DNA of 64,000 nucleotides from an uncultured Niabella sp. GTDB taxonomy: Bacteria > Bacteroidota > Bacteroidia > Chitinophagales > Chitinophagaceae. The DNA is taken from contig CAKSQK010000010.1 in the NCBI GenBank assembly GCA_934486785.1, positions 1-64,000 of the forward strand, given 5' to 3'. Under the pieces are notes generated by a model. It ran no database searches and was not told the origin of the DNA. It was given only the letters and a program-made list of their open reading frames with translations. Position 1 is the stretch's first letter, and each line of letters opens with the position of its first letter. Position numbers and translations under genes: made by a program. Shown here in pieces: positions 46,736 to 56,314 of this stretch.

Positions 46736-47197
46736 ATGAAAAATGTATTATTGCTGATATTAATCGTTGCTCTCCTACCCTCTTGTATGAGGTATCAAGA
46801 CATAACTTTTCGTGGAGTGGAAAATGTGCGTGTCGGAAAAATTGGCATGAACGAAAGCACCATGGAAATGGACCTGATTTTTAATAATCCTAACAGCATG
46901 GGCGCCACCTTAAACAGTGCACAGGGTGAAGCCTGGATCCAGGATATGTATGTTGGTAATTTTTTGCTGAACGAAGATGTTAGAATTCCGGCTAAAAGTA
47001 ATTTCTCCGTACCAGTCAGGTTATCAGTAAACCTAAAAGAAGTGGTTCAGAATTCGCTGACGCTCCTGTTCAGCGACTCTGTCAACATCCGGGTAGATGG
47101 CAATGCAAGTCTGAGCAAAGGCTCTTTCCTCAAAAATTTTCCCCTAAAATACCAGGGCAAAAAATCTTCGCAGGAATTACTAAAAGCGCTAAAATAA
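46736..47197 (+). CDS. LEA type 2 family lipoprotein
   Basis: About 153 residues from the ATG at 46736 (MKNVLLLILIVALLPSC), which places a clean lipobox LPSC at the right distance; the upstream in-frame start lacks this. The rest is one LEA-2/WHy-like domain (VRVGKIGMNESTMEMDLIFNNPNSMGATLNSAQGEAWI). Such domains occur in desiccation-related and envelope lipoproteins. Exact role unknown. Its coding GC returns to normal after the AT-rich upstream region. Confidence 0.8.
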   Translation: MKNVLLLILIVALLPSCMRYQDITFRGVENVRVGKIGMNESTMEMDLIFNNPNSMGATLNSAQGEAWIQDMYVGNFLLNEDVRIPAKSNFSVPVRLSVNLKEVVQNSLTLLFSDSVNIRVDGNASLSKGSFLKNFPLKYQGKKSSQELLKALK

Positions 47198-47200
47198 TTT

Positions 47201-47845
47201 TTATTGAAAAGCGCCATCCCTGCCCCAGGCAGCCGGGTTCTCTCGCCATTTTAATAAATCGGTTTCATCATCAGGCTGGATCAGGCCGCTTTCTTTGGCA
47301 AGCTCAAGCAGCACGGGATAGCTGGTTAAAGGCACATATTTTAAGTGGCGGGCGGCAAAAGCTTCGGTGGCTACTTTAAAATCATACGTAAAAATTGAAA
47401 CCATCCCAGTCACTTCCAGTCCTGCAGCAACTAATGCATCCACCGCCTGCAGACTGCTTTTCCCGGTACTTACCAAATCTTCAATTACAACCACTTTTTG
47501 CCCTGCTTCAAAACGCCCCTCAATCTGGTTGCCCAACCCGTGCTCTTTCGGCTTAGGCCTCACGTATATGAACGGCATTTTCAACTGGTCTGCAGCCATG
47601 GCGCCCCAGGGAATGCCAGCAGTGGCCACACCGGCAAGTAGATCTGCCTCACTGAATTCTGAAAAAAGAATATTGCACATCTCACTTTTAATAAAATCCC
47701 GCACAAATGGGTACGAGAGCACACTCCGGTTATCACAATAGATCGGGCTTTTCCAGCCGCTGGCCCATGTAAAAGGTTGCCGCGGGCTCAGTTTTATCGC
47801 GTTTACCTGTAATAATTTTTCAGCCACTACTTTTGCATCGTTCAT
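47201..47845 (-). CDS. pyrE: Orotate phosphoribosyltransferase
   Basis: 214 residues. PRPP motif VVVIEDLVSTGKSS and the family features 'SGWKSPIYCDNR' and 'FIYVRPKPKEHGLGNQIEG' identify it. It makes orotidine 5'-phosphate from orotate in pyrimidine synthesis. A TATTTTCG element on the minus strand (47875-47868) 23 bp before the ATG, with a TTTG about 21 bases further up, is a plausible promoter. Divergent from the Nudix gene. Confidence 0.95.
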   Translation of the reverse strand: MNDAKVVAEKLLQVNAIKLSPRQPFTWASGWKSPIYCDNRSVLSYPFVRDFIKSEMCNILFSEFSEADLLAGVATAGIPWGAMAADQLKMPFIYVRPKPKEHGLGNQIEGRFEAGQKVVVIEDLVSTGKSSLQAVDALVAAGLEVTGMVSIFTYDFKVATEAFAARHLKYVPLTSYPVLLELAKESGLIQPDDETDLLKWRENPAAWGRDGAFQ

Positions 47846-47918
47846 AATTGCAGTTTAACTTTAACTGCGAAAATAGCAACTTGAGCACAAACCATTCAAA
47901 CAAAGCCAAATTCTGCCC

Positions 47919-48539
47919 ATGCATATCAAAATCTACATCAATAACAATCCATTATACCTATGCGATGCGCTGGATGAACAACTCAATTTGCTGATCCACC
48001 AGCCTGATCATATTTTTATTGATGAACTGGATGCCCACACTGTAAAAACAATGCTTCACGAAATGCAGTTGCCCGAAATAAAAACAGGCATTTTTTTACA
48101 CAACAACCTGGAGCAGCTAAAAAAAGCATTTCTTAAAAAGTTTACGGTTGTACCTGCCGGCGGCGGGCTGGTACAAAATGAAAAAGGAGAAATTTTAATG
48201 ATCTTCAGGCGGGGATTTTGGGACCTGCCCAAGGGAAAACAGGATAAGGGTGAAACAATGGAAGCCTGCGCCGTTCGGGAAGTGAAAGAAGAAACCGGAC
48301 TGAAAACAATTCAGTTAAAAGATATGCTTACCATTACATGGCATAGTTATGATATGGGCACGCACCATATGCTCAAAGAAAGCCATTGGTACCTGATGGC
48401 CGCCAGCAGCAATGAAAAACTGGTAGCCCAGTCGGAAGAAGATATTGAAGACATACAATGGGTGCATAAAAAAGACCTTCCCCGCTTTATCCGCATGGCC
48501 TACCCATCTATTGCTGATGTGCTGGCACTGGTTGCATAA
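47919..48539 (+). CDS. Nudix hydrolase
   Basis: 206 residues. The Nudix box is present (about 106-128: GKQDKGET ... REVKEETGL), with all catalytic glutamates. An extra N-terminal region of about 80 residues (IKIYINNNPLYLCDALDEQL) precedes the fold. The family hydrolyses nucleoside diphosphates linked to other groups; the substrate cannot be read from the sequence. It is divergent from pyrE. Confidence 0.88.
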   Translation: MHIKIYINNNPLYLCDALDEQLNLLIHQPDHIFIDELDAHTVKTMLHEMQLPEIKTGIFLHNNLEQLKKAFLKKFTVVPAGGGLVQNEKGEILMIFRRGFWDLPKGKQDKGETMEACAVREVKEETGLKTIQLKDMLTITWHSYDMGTHHMLKESHWYLMAASSNEKLVAQSEEDIEDIQWVHKKDLPRFIRMAYPSIADVLALVA

Positions 48540-48584
48540 AGGCATTTTTCATCTTATTAATTTACATTTACCAAAAACAAAAAT

Positions 48585-49745
48585 ATGAGTACAACCAAGT
48601 TAAGAATGGGTATGATTGGCGGCGGTAAAGACTCATTTATTGGCGCGGTTCACCGCAATGCCATTAATATGGATGGCCTGATAGAACTTTGCTGCGGCGC
48701 GCTAAGTGTTGACCCCGAAACTGCCATAACATCAGGGAAAATGCTGTTTTTGCCCGAAGAACGCATTTACACGAACTATGAAGAAATGATCAAAAAAGAA
48801 AGTGAGATGCCTGCGGATCAACGCATTCATTTTATTACAATCGTCACACCCAACTTTGCACATTTTGCCCCCGCCATGATGGCGTTGGACCATGGCTTTC
48901 ATGTGGTGATTGAAAAACCAATGACCTTTTCGCTTGAAGAAGCCAAACTATTAAAACAAAAAGTAGAAGAAACCGGCCTGATGCTTTGCCTCACCCACAC
49001 GTATACAGGTTATCCGATGATCAAACAGGCGCGCAAAATGATCGCGGATGGCGTTTTTGGTAACATCAGAAAAGTGTTTGTTGAATATCCGCAGGGTTGG
49101 CTGAGTAAACTTTCAGAACGTGAAGGAAACGCCCAGGCCGCATGGAGAACAGACCCCACAAAAAGTGGAAAGGCTGGGGCCATTGGCGATATTGGCACAC
49201 ATGCCGCCAACCTTGCCGAATACGTGACCGGCCAGGAAATAACGCAATTATGCGCCGATGTGAACATTGTAGTGCCTGAGCGCCTGCTGGACGATGACGG
49301 GGCCGTTCTTTTAAAATTTGATAAAGGTGCAAGCGGCGTACTTATAGCCAGCCAGGTAGCTGCCGGTGAAGAAAACGCGCTGAAAATAAAAGTGTATGGA
49401 GAAAACGGCGGCATTGAATGGCACCAGATGGAGCCCAACACCCTGCTTGTAAAATGGTACGATCAGCCGGCACAGGTGTACCGGGCGGGCAATGGTTATC
49501 TTGACGAAGCAGCGAAAAAGAATTGCCGAACACCTGGTGGCCACCCCGAAGGATACCTGGAAGCTTTTGCTAATATTTACAGAAATTTTGCCTGGGCTTT
49601 AAATGCCCGGCTAAATGGTGATGAGGCCAACACGGGCGATTATGATTTCCCCACCGTGGATGATGGTGTGAGAGGTATGGCATTTATTGAAAACGTGATT
49701 GCCAGCGGCCAAAGCGATAAAAAGTGGTGGGATTATGTGATTTAG
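48585..49745 (+). CDS. Gfo/Idh/MocA-family oxidoreductase
   Basis: 386 residues. An N-terminal Rossmann NAD(P)-binding domain (MGMIGGGKDSFIGAVHR) includes the family motif EKPMTFSLEEA; the larger C-terminal domain has 'GDIGTHAANLAEYVTGQ', which supplies a catalytic His. The family interconverts sugars or inositols with their keto forms. The substrate is unknown. The gene ends before a bidirectional-looking terminator. Confidence 0.88.
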   Translation: MSTTKLRMGMIGGGKDSFIGAVHRNAINMDGLIELCCGALSVDPETAITSGKMLFLPEERIYTNYEEMIKKESEMPADQRIHFITIVTPNFAHFAPAMMALDHGFHVVIEKPMTFSLEEAKLLKQKVEETGLMLCLTHTYTGYPMIKQARKMIADGVFGNIRKVFVEYPQGWLSKLSEREGNAQAAWRTDPTKSGKAGAIGDIGTHAANLAEYVTGQEITQLCADVNIVVPERLLDDDGAVLLKFDKGASGVLIASQVAAGEENALKIKVYGENGGIEWHQMEPNTLLVKWYDQPAQVYRAGNGYLDEAAKKNCRTPGGHPEGYLEAFANIYRNFAWALNARLNGDEANTGDYDFPTVDDGVRGMAFIENVIASGQSDKKWWDYVI

Positions 49746-49753
49746 AAATATAC

Positions 49754-49787
49754 AAAAAAAGCTATACTGTTGCTAGTATAGCTTTCA
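49754..49787 (-). terminator. Terminator between the Gfo/Idh and ABC-F genes
   Basis: Perfect 10-bp stem (49759-49768 with 49775-49784), 6-base loop, preceded by seven A on the plus strand, so on the minus strand it ends in a T run. It may act in both directions. Confidence 0.75.
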
Positions 49788-49806
49788 TTACTTTCTTCCT
49801 ACAGCA

Positions 49807-51432
49807 TTATTGATACATTTCCTCTCTCAGCGCTTTTACTCTTTCATCATCCAGGTATTCATCAAAGGTAGTCAGCCTGTCAATAATACCTTTAGGGGTC
49901 AGTTCAATCACGCGGTTGGCCACTGTTTGCATAAACGTATGGTCGTGGCTGGTGAGTAATACAATTCCGTTGTAGTTGATGCACTGCTCGTTAAAGCTTT
50001 GAATACTTTCCAGGTCAAGGTGGTTGGTAGGCTGGTCAAGAACAATGCAGTTGGGGCTTTGCAGCATCATTTTACTAATCATGCAGCGCACTTTTTCACC
50101 ACCGCTCAGCACCGTGGTTTTCTTCATTACATCTTCACCACTAAACAGCATTTTGCCTAAAAACCCACGCAAAAATGGCTCATCCACATCTGTAACGTGT
50201 GGCGGCACATACTGCCGCAACCAGTCCATCAGGTTCAGGTCTTTTGTAAAATACTCATTGTTTTCAACCGGCAGGTAAGCAGTTGTAACTGTTGTTCCCC
50301 ACTCGTATTTTCCGCTTACAGCCTGTGCATCACTATTAATGATATTAAAGAAACTGGTTACGGCCAGTGGGTTGCGGCTGATGAAAGCAATTTTATCTCC
50401 TTTGTTTACCGTAAAAGATACCTGATCAAAAAGTACGCGGTCCTCAATTTGAGATTTGAGCTGCTCCACATTCAGTATCTGGTTGCCCACTTCGCGCAGC
50501 GGTTGAAAAATGATACCCGGATATTTGCGATAGCTGGGCTCAATTTCTTCTATCACCAGTTTTTCCAAAGCTTTTTTACGGCTGGTGGCCTGCTTACTTT
50601 TTGAGGCATTGGCGCTAAAGCGTGCAATAAAGTCCAAAAGGTCTTTACGCTTTTCTTCCATTTTCTTGTTCTTGTCAGCAATCTGCCTTGCCATCAGTTG
50701 CGAGCTTTCGTACCAGAAAGAATAGTTACCGGTAAAAATCTTGATCTTTTGACGGTCTACGTCTGCCACGTGCGTGCACACAGCATCTAAAAAGTGACGG
50801 TCGTGGCTCACCACCAATACAATGTTTTCATAATCTGCCAGGAAGTTTTCAAGCCATCCAATGGTTTCAATATCCAGGCCGTTGGTAGGTTCGTCTAATA
50901 AAAGTATATCAGGATTGCCAAACAGGGCCTGCGCCAAAAGCACACGCACTTTCATGTTGCTTGGGATATCCTTCATCAGCACCTGGTGCATTTCATCGTG
51001 CACACCCAGGCCGTTTAAAAATGCTGCTGCATCGCTTTCGCTTTCGTAGCCGCCCATTTCACCATATTCGGCTTCCAGGTGGCTGGCTTCCATATAATCT
51101 TCTTCGGTAGCTTCGGGGTTGGCGTAAATGGCATCACGCTTTTGCATGGTTTCCCACATTTTTTTGTGGCCCATCAGCACGGTATTTAAAACCGTTTCGT
51201 TGTCAAATTCAAAATGGTTTTGCTTCAATACCGCCATTCTTTCCCCGGGCGTAATGGTTACTGTGCCTTTATTAGGTTCAATTTCCCCGCTAAGTATTTT
51301 TAAAAAAGTAGATTTTCCGGCCCCGTTGGCGCCAATGACGCCGTAACAATTGCCTTTTGTGAAGTTGAGGTTCACATCTTCAAATAAAACACGTTTGCCG
51401 TAGGCCAGCTTAAGGTCTCTAACACTGATCAT
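49807..51432 (-). CDS. ABC-F family ATPase
   Basis: 541 residues with two ABC domains in one chain and no membrane segments. Walker A 1 is GANGAGKST; the first domain's Walker B region is 'DILLLDEPTNGLD'; a linker rich in Lys follows (KKMEEKRKDLLDF ... SKSKQATSRKKALEKL); the second domain has signature LSGGEKVR and 'CIVLDQPTNHLDLES'. The second nucleotide site lacks a normal Walker A (KIAFISRNPLAVTS). ABC-F proteins act on the ribosome (EttA/YbiT group) or confer antibiotic protection; housekeeping seems more likely here. A TACCTTTG -7 element lies upstream. Confidence 0.9.
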   Translation of the reverse strand: MISVRDLKLAYGKRVLFEDVNLNFTKGNCYGVIGANGAGKSTFLKILSGEIEPNKGTVTITPGERMAVLKQNHFEFDNETVLNTVLMGHKKMWETMQKRDAIYANPEATEEDYMEASHLEAEYGEMGGYESESDAAAFLNGLGVHDEMHQVLMKDIPSNMKVRVLLAQALFGNPDILLLDEPTNGLDIETIGWLENFLADYENIVLVVSHDRHFLDAVCTHVADVDRQKIKIFTGNYSFWYESSQLMARQIADKNKKMEEKRKDLLDFIARFSANASKSKQATSRKKALEKLVIEEIEPSYRKYPGIIFQPLREVGNQILNVEQLKSQIEDRVLFDQVSFTVNKGDKIAFISRNPLAVTSFFNIINSDAQAVSGKYEWGTTVTTAYLPVENNEYFTKDLNLMDWLRQYVPPHVTDVDEPFLRGFLGKMLFSGEDVMKKTTVLSGGEKVRCMISKMMLQSPNCIVLDQPTNHLDLESIQSFNEQCINYNGIVLLTSHDHTFMQTVANRVIELTPKGIIDRLTTFDEYLDDERVKALREEMYQ

Positions 51433-51473
51433 TGATTCTGATTTATAAAAATTTGGTGATTTTTTAAGAGCCG

Positions 51474-51481
51474 CAAAGGTA
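51474..51481 (-). promoter_or_regulatory. Probable -7 promoter element of the ABC-F gene
   Basis: TACCTTTG on the minus strand matches TAnnTTTG, about 41 bp before the ATG at 51432; no good -33 box. Confidence 0.4.
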
Positions 51482-51615
51482 CGGAATTATTTGCGCCCGG
51501 CAGTAAAGCTTCATGCCTGTTGCAAAAGAATAACAATTTGACAGAATATAAAAGGATTGCCCGCCGGGGATAAATGGCGGCATTAAAAGAAGGTTTTCAA
51601 TCAGACTTAGATTGT

Positions 51616-53007
51616 TTATTGTACCACGGGCCCACCCTTTTCCTTCCACTCCTTCATGCCGCCGGAATAGTTTTTTACATTCTCAAAACCATATTTGCGC
51701 AGCAGCGAATAAGCAATGGCAGACCGGTCGCCAGACTGGCAATACACAACCACTTGCCTGTCTTTATCAATTTTTGAAAGATGGTCCGGAAGCGTTCCTA
51801 CAAAAACATGCGCTGCTCCCTGCACATGGCCGGCTTTGTATTCGCTGGCGCCACGCACATCTACCAACTGCACGTCTTCTTTTCCTAAATAATTTTTAAA
51901 AACTTCAATATTGATCACGTCCGAAGTTTGCAATTCAAGCCCCATAGCCGAAATGTCAGATATATATCCATGAACCCGATCCAGTCCAATGCGCATGAGC
52001 TTACGTGTTATGTCTTCCACCTGATCCTCATTAACAACAATGATGAATGCTTCATCATAATCCAATAACCAGCCGGCCCAGGTGGAGAATGAATTGTTGT
52101 TTTGTATATTGATGCTGCCGGGAATAAATCCCTTTTCAAATTCAGTTTTTACACGCGTGTCAATCACTTTCATGCCTTCATGATAGGCTTTTAAAAATTC
52201 TTCTTTCAACAGCTTTTTATGCTTGGGCACAGACAGCAGCAATGGCCGTTCTTCTTTGTTAAGTTGCTTCATCCTGGCAAAATATTTTGGCGGCTCCGGC
52301 TGGTCTTCTAAAAGATTTTTTACAAACCCTTTTTCATTATCCTGATACTGAAATGCCCAGTTGCGTATTTTTTCGTAACCTACGGTGGAACTGTGCACCG
52401 CGCCCAAAGCCTTGCCACAGGCCGATCCTGCCCCATGGCCCGACCATACCTGCACATAATCGGGCAGCGCTTCAAACTTTTTTAACGATTGAAACATTTG
52501 CCTGGCACCGCTTTCCATGGTACCGGAAATACCAGCGGCTTTTTCCAAAAGATCAGGCCGCCCGATATCGCCAACAAAAACAAAATCGCCTGTTAAGATC
52601 ATAGCGGGCTTGTCGGTTGCAGGATGGTCAGTTATAATAAAACTGATGCTTTCGGGTGTATGCCCCGGCGTGTGCAGCACGGTTAAAGTAAGGTTGCCTA
52701 CGTTTATCACATCGCCATCTTTCAGTCCCACGTGAGGAAATTGGTACTGCCAGTCTTCGCCACCTTCATCAGACAAATACAACGTTGCACCTGTAAGTGC
52801 GGCTAGCTCCCGCGAGCCTGAAAGAAAATCTGCGTGTATATGCGTTTCGGTAATATGCGTGATGCGCAGGTTGTTCTTCCTGGCAATTTCGATGTAAGTA
52901 TCCACATCTCTTTTGGCATCCACTACAATGGCTTCTCCTGTAGCCTGGCAACCTGTTAAATAACTTCCCTGCGCCAAACTATTGTCATAAATGTGCTCAA
53001 AAAACAT
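51616..53007 (-). CDS. Persulfide dioxygenase-like MBL hydrolase fused to two rhodanese domains
   Basis: 463 residues. The N-terminal metallo-beta-lactamase domain (about 1-240) has HIHADF, LHTPGHTPES, LTGDFVFVGDIGRPDL and a late GHG motif, the pattern of ETHE1-type persulfide dioxygenases. Two rhodanese domains follow (about 265-350 and 365-463). Only the second has a catalytic cysteine (VVYCQSGDRSA); the first has VVNEDQ at that point and is probably structural. The protein likely oxidises glutathione- or bacillithiol-type persulfides in sulfide detoxification. Confidence 0.88.
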   Translation of the reverse strand: MFFEHIYDNSLAQGSYLTGCQATGEAIVVDAKRDVDTYIEIARKNNLRITHITETHIHADFLSGSRELAALTGATLYLSDEGGEDWQYQFPHVGLKDGDVINVGNLTLTVLHTPGHTPESISFIITDHPATDKPAMILTGDFVFVGDIGRPDLLEKAAGISGTMESGARQMFQSLKKFEALPDYVQVWSGHGAGSACGKALGAVHSSTVGYEKIRNWAFQYQDNEKGFVKNLLEDQPEPPKYFARMKQLNKEERPLLLSVPKHKKLLKEEFLKAYHEGMKVIDTRVKTEFEKGFIPGSINIQNNNSFSTWAGWLLDYDEAFIIVVNEDQVEDITRKLMRIGLDRVHGYISDISAMGLELQTSDVINIEVFKNYLGKEDVQLVDVRGASEYKAGHVQGAAHVFVGTLPDHLSKIDKDRQVVVYCQSGDRSAIAYSLLRKYGFENVKNYSGGMKEWKEKGGPVVQ

Positions 53008-53121
53008 AACTCCTGATTTTTACAATTAAGGCAAAGATCAATTTTTTTCTTTGGCCAGGCTTACAAAAACAAACAATTTACAGGTAAGATGGTTTTGAAT
53101 CGCGCTTTCAGGATGGTATAC

Positions 53122-54228
53122 TTAGAAATCTTTTTGCAGGATAAACCCGTTATTACCGGAAGAAGTTTGAACCCGGTAATAGTTGCCGCTAACGCCTAAA
53201 ACATGCACGGTATCTGTTCTGGCAATATTGCGGTAAGGCGCTCTTGATTCAGGCTGCTGCAAAAGCCTTATGGCTTTGCCGGTTTTAAATTTCTGCTGCG
53301 GAAGACCGGCTGATGGCAATTGAGCGCTGGCTGCTTTTTGCACAAAACCAATCGGATCAATAGCGCCATAAGGCCGGGCGTAAATACCCAGGTGCAAATG
53401 CGGCGGTGTGCTGATGGCGTTGCCCGTGTTGCCAATCGTGGCAATGGTATCGCCTGCCTTTACGCGGGCGCCCTGCTCAACAAGCTGTGTATCTAAATGT
53501 GCATAATAAACGCTCAGTGGCATGTCATTGGGCCTCATGAAAATAACGTTGCCGCCCAGGTTGTTTTGACCTACCCGGTGTACAATGCCATCAGCAACAG
53601 CAACAAGATAAGTGCCGCGCGGTGCAAAAATATCAATGCCTTCATGCCGCCTGGCACCGCCATCCCTGTTAGCGCCCCAATAGCTGCCAATGTTGGCATT
53701 CACGCCTTCCTGCACCGGCCATTGTAACAGTGGCTCCGATTCTATCATCACTTCATAATGGCCGGTATAGTTAGCCACTGGCTGAAGCCTGAGAATAAAG
53801 TCGCCGCCAAAATATGCGGCATGCTGAATGATATTTTTAGTAGTATCAGCTTCCACTACCGTATTAAAACCGCTGCTGTCTGCCTGCACCAGGTCTGCAA
53901 AAATTTTTTGAGCAGCATGATTGGTAATGCTGATATTGATTTGCCTGCCGGCGATGGTTGAGAAACGCAAACCTGTAGCCTGAAAACCTTTGAATGTACC
54001 TTTTTCGGCATAAGGGAACAACACCTGGTAAGGCGCGGACAATGACAGTTTTGCCGATGAATCCCACTGCATGGCCAGTGTATCGCTGATCTTTTTCAGC
54101 TTATCGAAATACGCCTCCCGCTGGGTTTTTAAATTGAAAATATTGCGCACCGAACATTTATTGTAAAGCACCACAATTGCACCCAACAATATCAGCACTA
54201 TAAACAAAGGCCCGATACTTCTTTTCAT
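53122..54228 (-). CDS. M23-family metallopeptidase (peptidoglycan endopeptidase-like)
   Basis: 368 residues. One N-terminal membrane or signal helix, then a region without recognisable family, an M23 domain (about 190-285) with HEGIDIFAPRGT (first His and Asp) and HLHLGIYARP (HxH), and a C-terminal SH3-like segment (TDTVHVLGVSGNYYRVQTSSGNNGFI). M23 enzymes cut peptidoglycan cross-bridges; the ligand set is complete, so it is probably active in the periplasm. Monocistronic. Confidence 0.88.
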   Translation of the reverse strand: MKRSIGPLFIVLILLGAIVVLYNKCSVRNIFNLKTQREAYFDKLKKISDTLAMQWDSSAKLSLSAPYQVLFPYAEKGTFKGFQATGLRFSTIAGRQINISITNHAAQKIFADLVQADSSGFNTVVEADTTKNIIQHAAYFGGDFILRLQPVANYTGHYEVMIESEPLLQWPVQEGVNANIGSYWGANRDGGARRHEGIDIFAPRGTYLVAVADGIVHRVGQNNLGGNVIFMRPNDMPLSVYYAHLDTQLVEQGARVKAGDTIATIGNTGNAISTPPHLHLGIYARPYGAIDPIGFVQKAASAQLPSAGLPQQKFKTGKAIRLLQQPESRAPYRNIARTDTVHVLGVSGNYYRVQTSSGNNGFILQKDF

Positions 54229-54591
54229 GATTTTTATTTTTTAACGGTTATATAAAACGCCAATCCACAGGTTTACGGGAATCATCCTGCATCACTCATC
54301 ATCACCTGTACACGAACCGCACTTTCAGTGTAATGGTTGTTGCAAAAAACTTTCCAAAATCAGGTAACGACTCCGCAAAAGTGCCGTAGGAATTACAGAA
54401 TAACGTTTATCCGTAGTAATTAATGGCCCCTTTATGTGGCCGCACCTAAAATGGCCGCGTATTTTTTATTTATATTGAATTGTGGTGAATGTTGCATATT
54501 TTGCAGTAGCCATGTTACTGCTGTAAGTGCATCATACCAAAGCTTATGAAACGAAAACGGCAGGGTGGTTAACTAATATAAATCTACAGAA
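54229..54591. other. Divergent intergenic region
   Basis: 363 bp between the M23 gene and the exported TldD-like gene. No supported ORF or RNA gene seen. Short GGCC-containing segments around 54424-54455 could form weak hairpins, but without a convincing stem and T run. Confidence 0.4.
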
Positions 54592-56265
54592 ATGACAACC
54601 TTGAAAAGGATAAAAGTATGGCTGCCTATGCTCCTGCTAACGTGTTTTTTACAATCAAATGCACAGGATCAGCTTTTTACTGTTTTAAAAGATGAATTGC
54701 AAAGAGAATTTGCGCAATTAAAAGCGGCAGACAGTAATTTGTACTACATCAGCTACCGGGTAGATGATATAACCACTTACCGTGTTACCAGTAGTTTTGG
54801 CGTGATCAACTCCATTGATTCCAGCCGGGTAAGGATCTTTTCACCTACCCTGCGCATTGGAAATTACCAGTTAGACAATACGCACGGAAGCATGTTTGGC
54901 CAGGTTCCTTCATCTTTACCTGTAGTAAATGATGCAGGACTGATCAAACTGGCCATTTGGAAAAGCACCGATGCGGCTTATAAAAATGCAGCCCAGTTGT
55001 ATGAAAAGATCTTAACCGATAAAAAAGTACGGGTTACTGAAGAAGACACGGCAGCCGATTTTTCATCAGCCCAAAAAGCCAGCTATTTTGATGCGCCGCT
55101 TCATTATGCAACCTTAAAACCGGATATTAAAAAACTGGCCACGCAACTGGCCGGGTACACTGCGCTGCTTAAACAAAACCCTGACCTGTTAACTGCATCC
55201 GGTGTGATTGAATATAAAATCACCCGCAAATATTTTGTTGATACCGATGGCTCCGCAATCATAGAGAACAGCACGGGCACATGGCAGTCAATCTCAGGCA
55301 ATACAAAAGCAGATGACGGTATGGATCTGCCGCAATACCTGATGTATTATGCATATCTTCCCAAAGACCTGCCATCGGCAGACAGCGTTCATAAAGATGT
55401 GCTGAACATGAGCGCCAAGCTCAGCGCCTTGCGCCAATCAAAAATCGCCGATCCGTTTGTAGGGCCTGCCATTCTCTCCGGCCGTGCAGCAGGGGTTTTC
55501 TTTCACGAAATTTTTGGCCACCGCCTTGAAGGCAAGAGAATGAAGAGCCAATACGATGGGCAAACTTTTAAAACAAGGCTGGGAACAAGCGTGCTTCCGT
55601 CGTTTTTAAGTATTACCATGGACCCCACCATTAAAAGAATTGAGGATACTGATGTAAACGGGTTTTACCGCTTTGATGATGAAGGCGTAAAAGCCGAAAA
55701 AGTAAACGTGGTAGAGAACGGCATTCTTAAAAACTTTTTAATGACGCGTACACCCATCAATGGTGTTTCAGGCTCAAACGGGCATGCCCGCACAGCCCCC
55801 GGCGGCGTGCCTGAAAGCAGGCAGAGCAACCTTGTGGTAACTCCTAAAAACACAAAAACAGATGCAGAGCTGCGCCAGCTTTTAATTGCCGAGGCCAAAA
55901 AACAGGGCAAGGAATATGGCTATCTTTTTCAAAATGTGCAGGGAGGTTTTACCAGTACCGGGCGTACCAATCCCAATGCATTTAATGTGCTGCCGATAGA
56001 AGTCTATAAAATTTTTATTGACGGCAGGCCGGACGAACTCGTTCGCGGTGTAGACCTTATAGGCACTCCGCTGTCCATGTTCAACCGCATTATTGCCAGC
56101 GGTAACAAGGTGGAAGTTTTCAACGGCATGTGCGGCGCGGGTTCGGGCTGGGTGCCCGTGTCGGCCTCATCACCGGCTATTTTTGTAGATGTGATCGAAA
56201 CGCAAAAGAAAAGTAAATCGAACGACCGCCTGCCGGTTTTGCCACGGCCTGATCTGGACAAATAA
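54592..56265 (+). CDS. Exported TldD/PmbA-family metalloprotease (catalytic member)
   Basis: 557 residues with an N-terminal signal peptide (LPMLLLTCFLQSNAQ), unusual because E. coli TldD is cytoplasmic. The zinc motif HEIFGH (about 305-310, FFHEIFGHRLEGKRM) and the C-terminal 'CGAGSGWVPVSASSPAIFVD' region resemble TldD. TldD/TldE heterodimers degrade unfolded small peptides and mature microcins. The next gene, 49 bp downstream, is a paralogue without the zinc motif, as expected for a TldE-like partner. Confidence 0.88.
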   Translation: MTTLKRIKVWLPMLLLTCFLQSNAQDQLFTVLKDELQREFAQLKAADSNLYYISYRVDDITTYRVTSSFGVINSIDSSRVRIFSPTLRIGNYQLDNTHGSMFGQVPSSLPVVNDAGLIKLAIWKSTDAAYKNAAQLYEKILTDKKVRVTEEDTAADFSSAQKASYFDAPLHYATLKPDIKKLATQLAGYTALLKQNPDLLTASGVIEYKITRKYFVDTDGSAIIENSTGTWQSISGNTKADDGMDLPQYLMYYAYLPKDLPSADSVHKDVLNMSAKLSALRQSKIADPFVGPAILSGRAAGVFFHEIFGHRLEGKRMKSQYDGQTFKTRLGTSVLPSFLSITMDPTIKRIEDTDVNGFYRFDDEGVKAEKVNVVENGILKNFLMTRTPINGVSGSNGHARTAPGGVPESRQSNLVVTPKNTKTDAELRQLLIAEAKKQGKEYGYLFQNVQGGFTSTGRTNPNAFNVLPIEVYKIFIDGRPDELVRGVDLIGTPLSMFNRIIASGNKVEVFNGMCGAGSGWVPVSASSPAIFVDVIETQKKSKSNDRLPVLPRPDLDK

Positions 56266-56314
56266 GCAGCTTAACACAGAGTACATTCTTCTTAAAAGTC
56301 TAACAACAATTATA

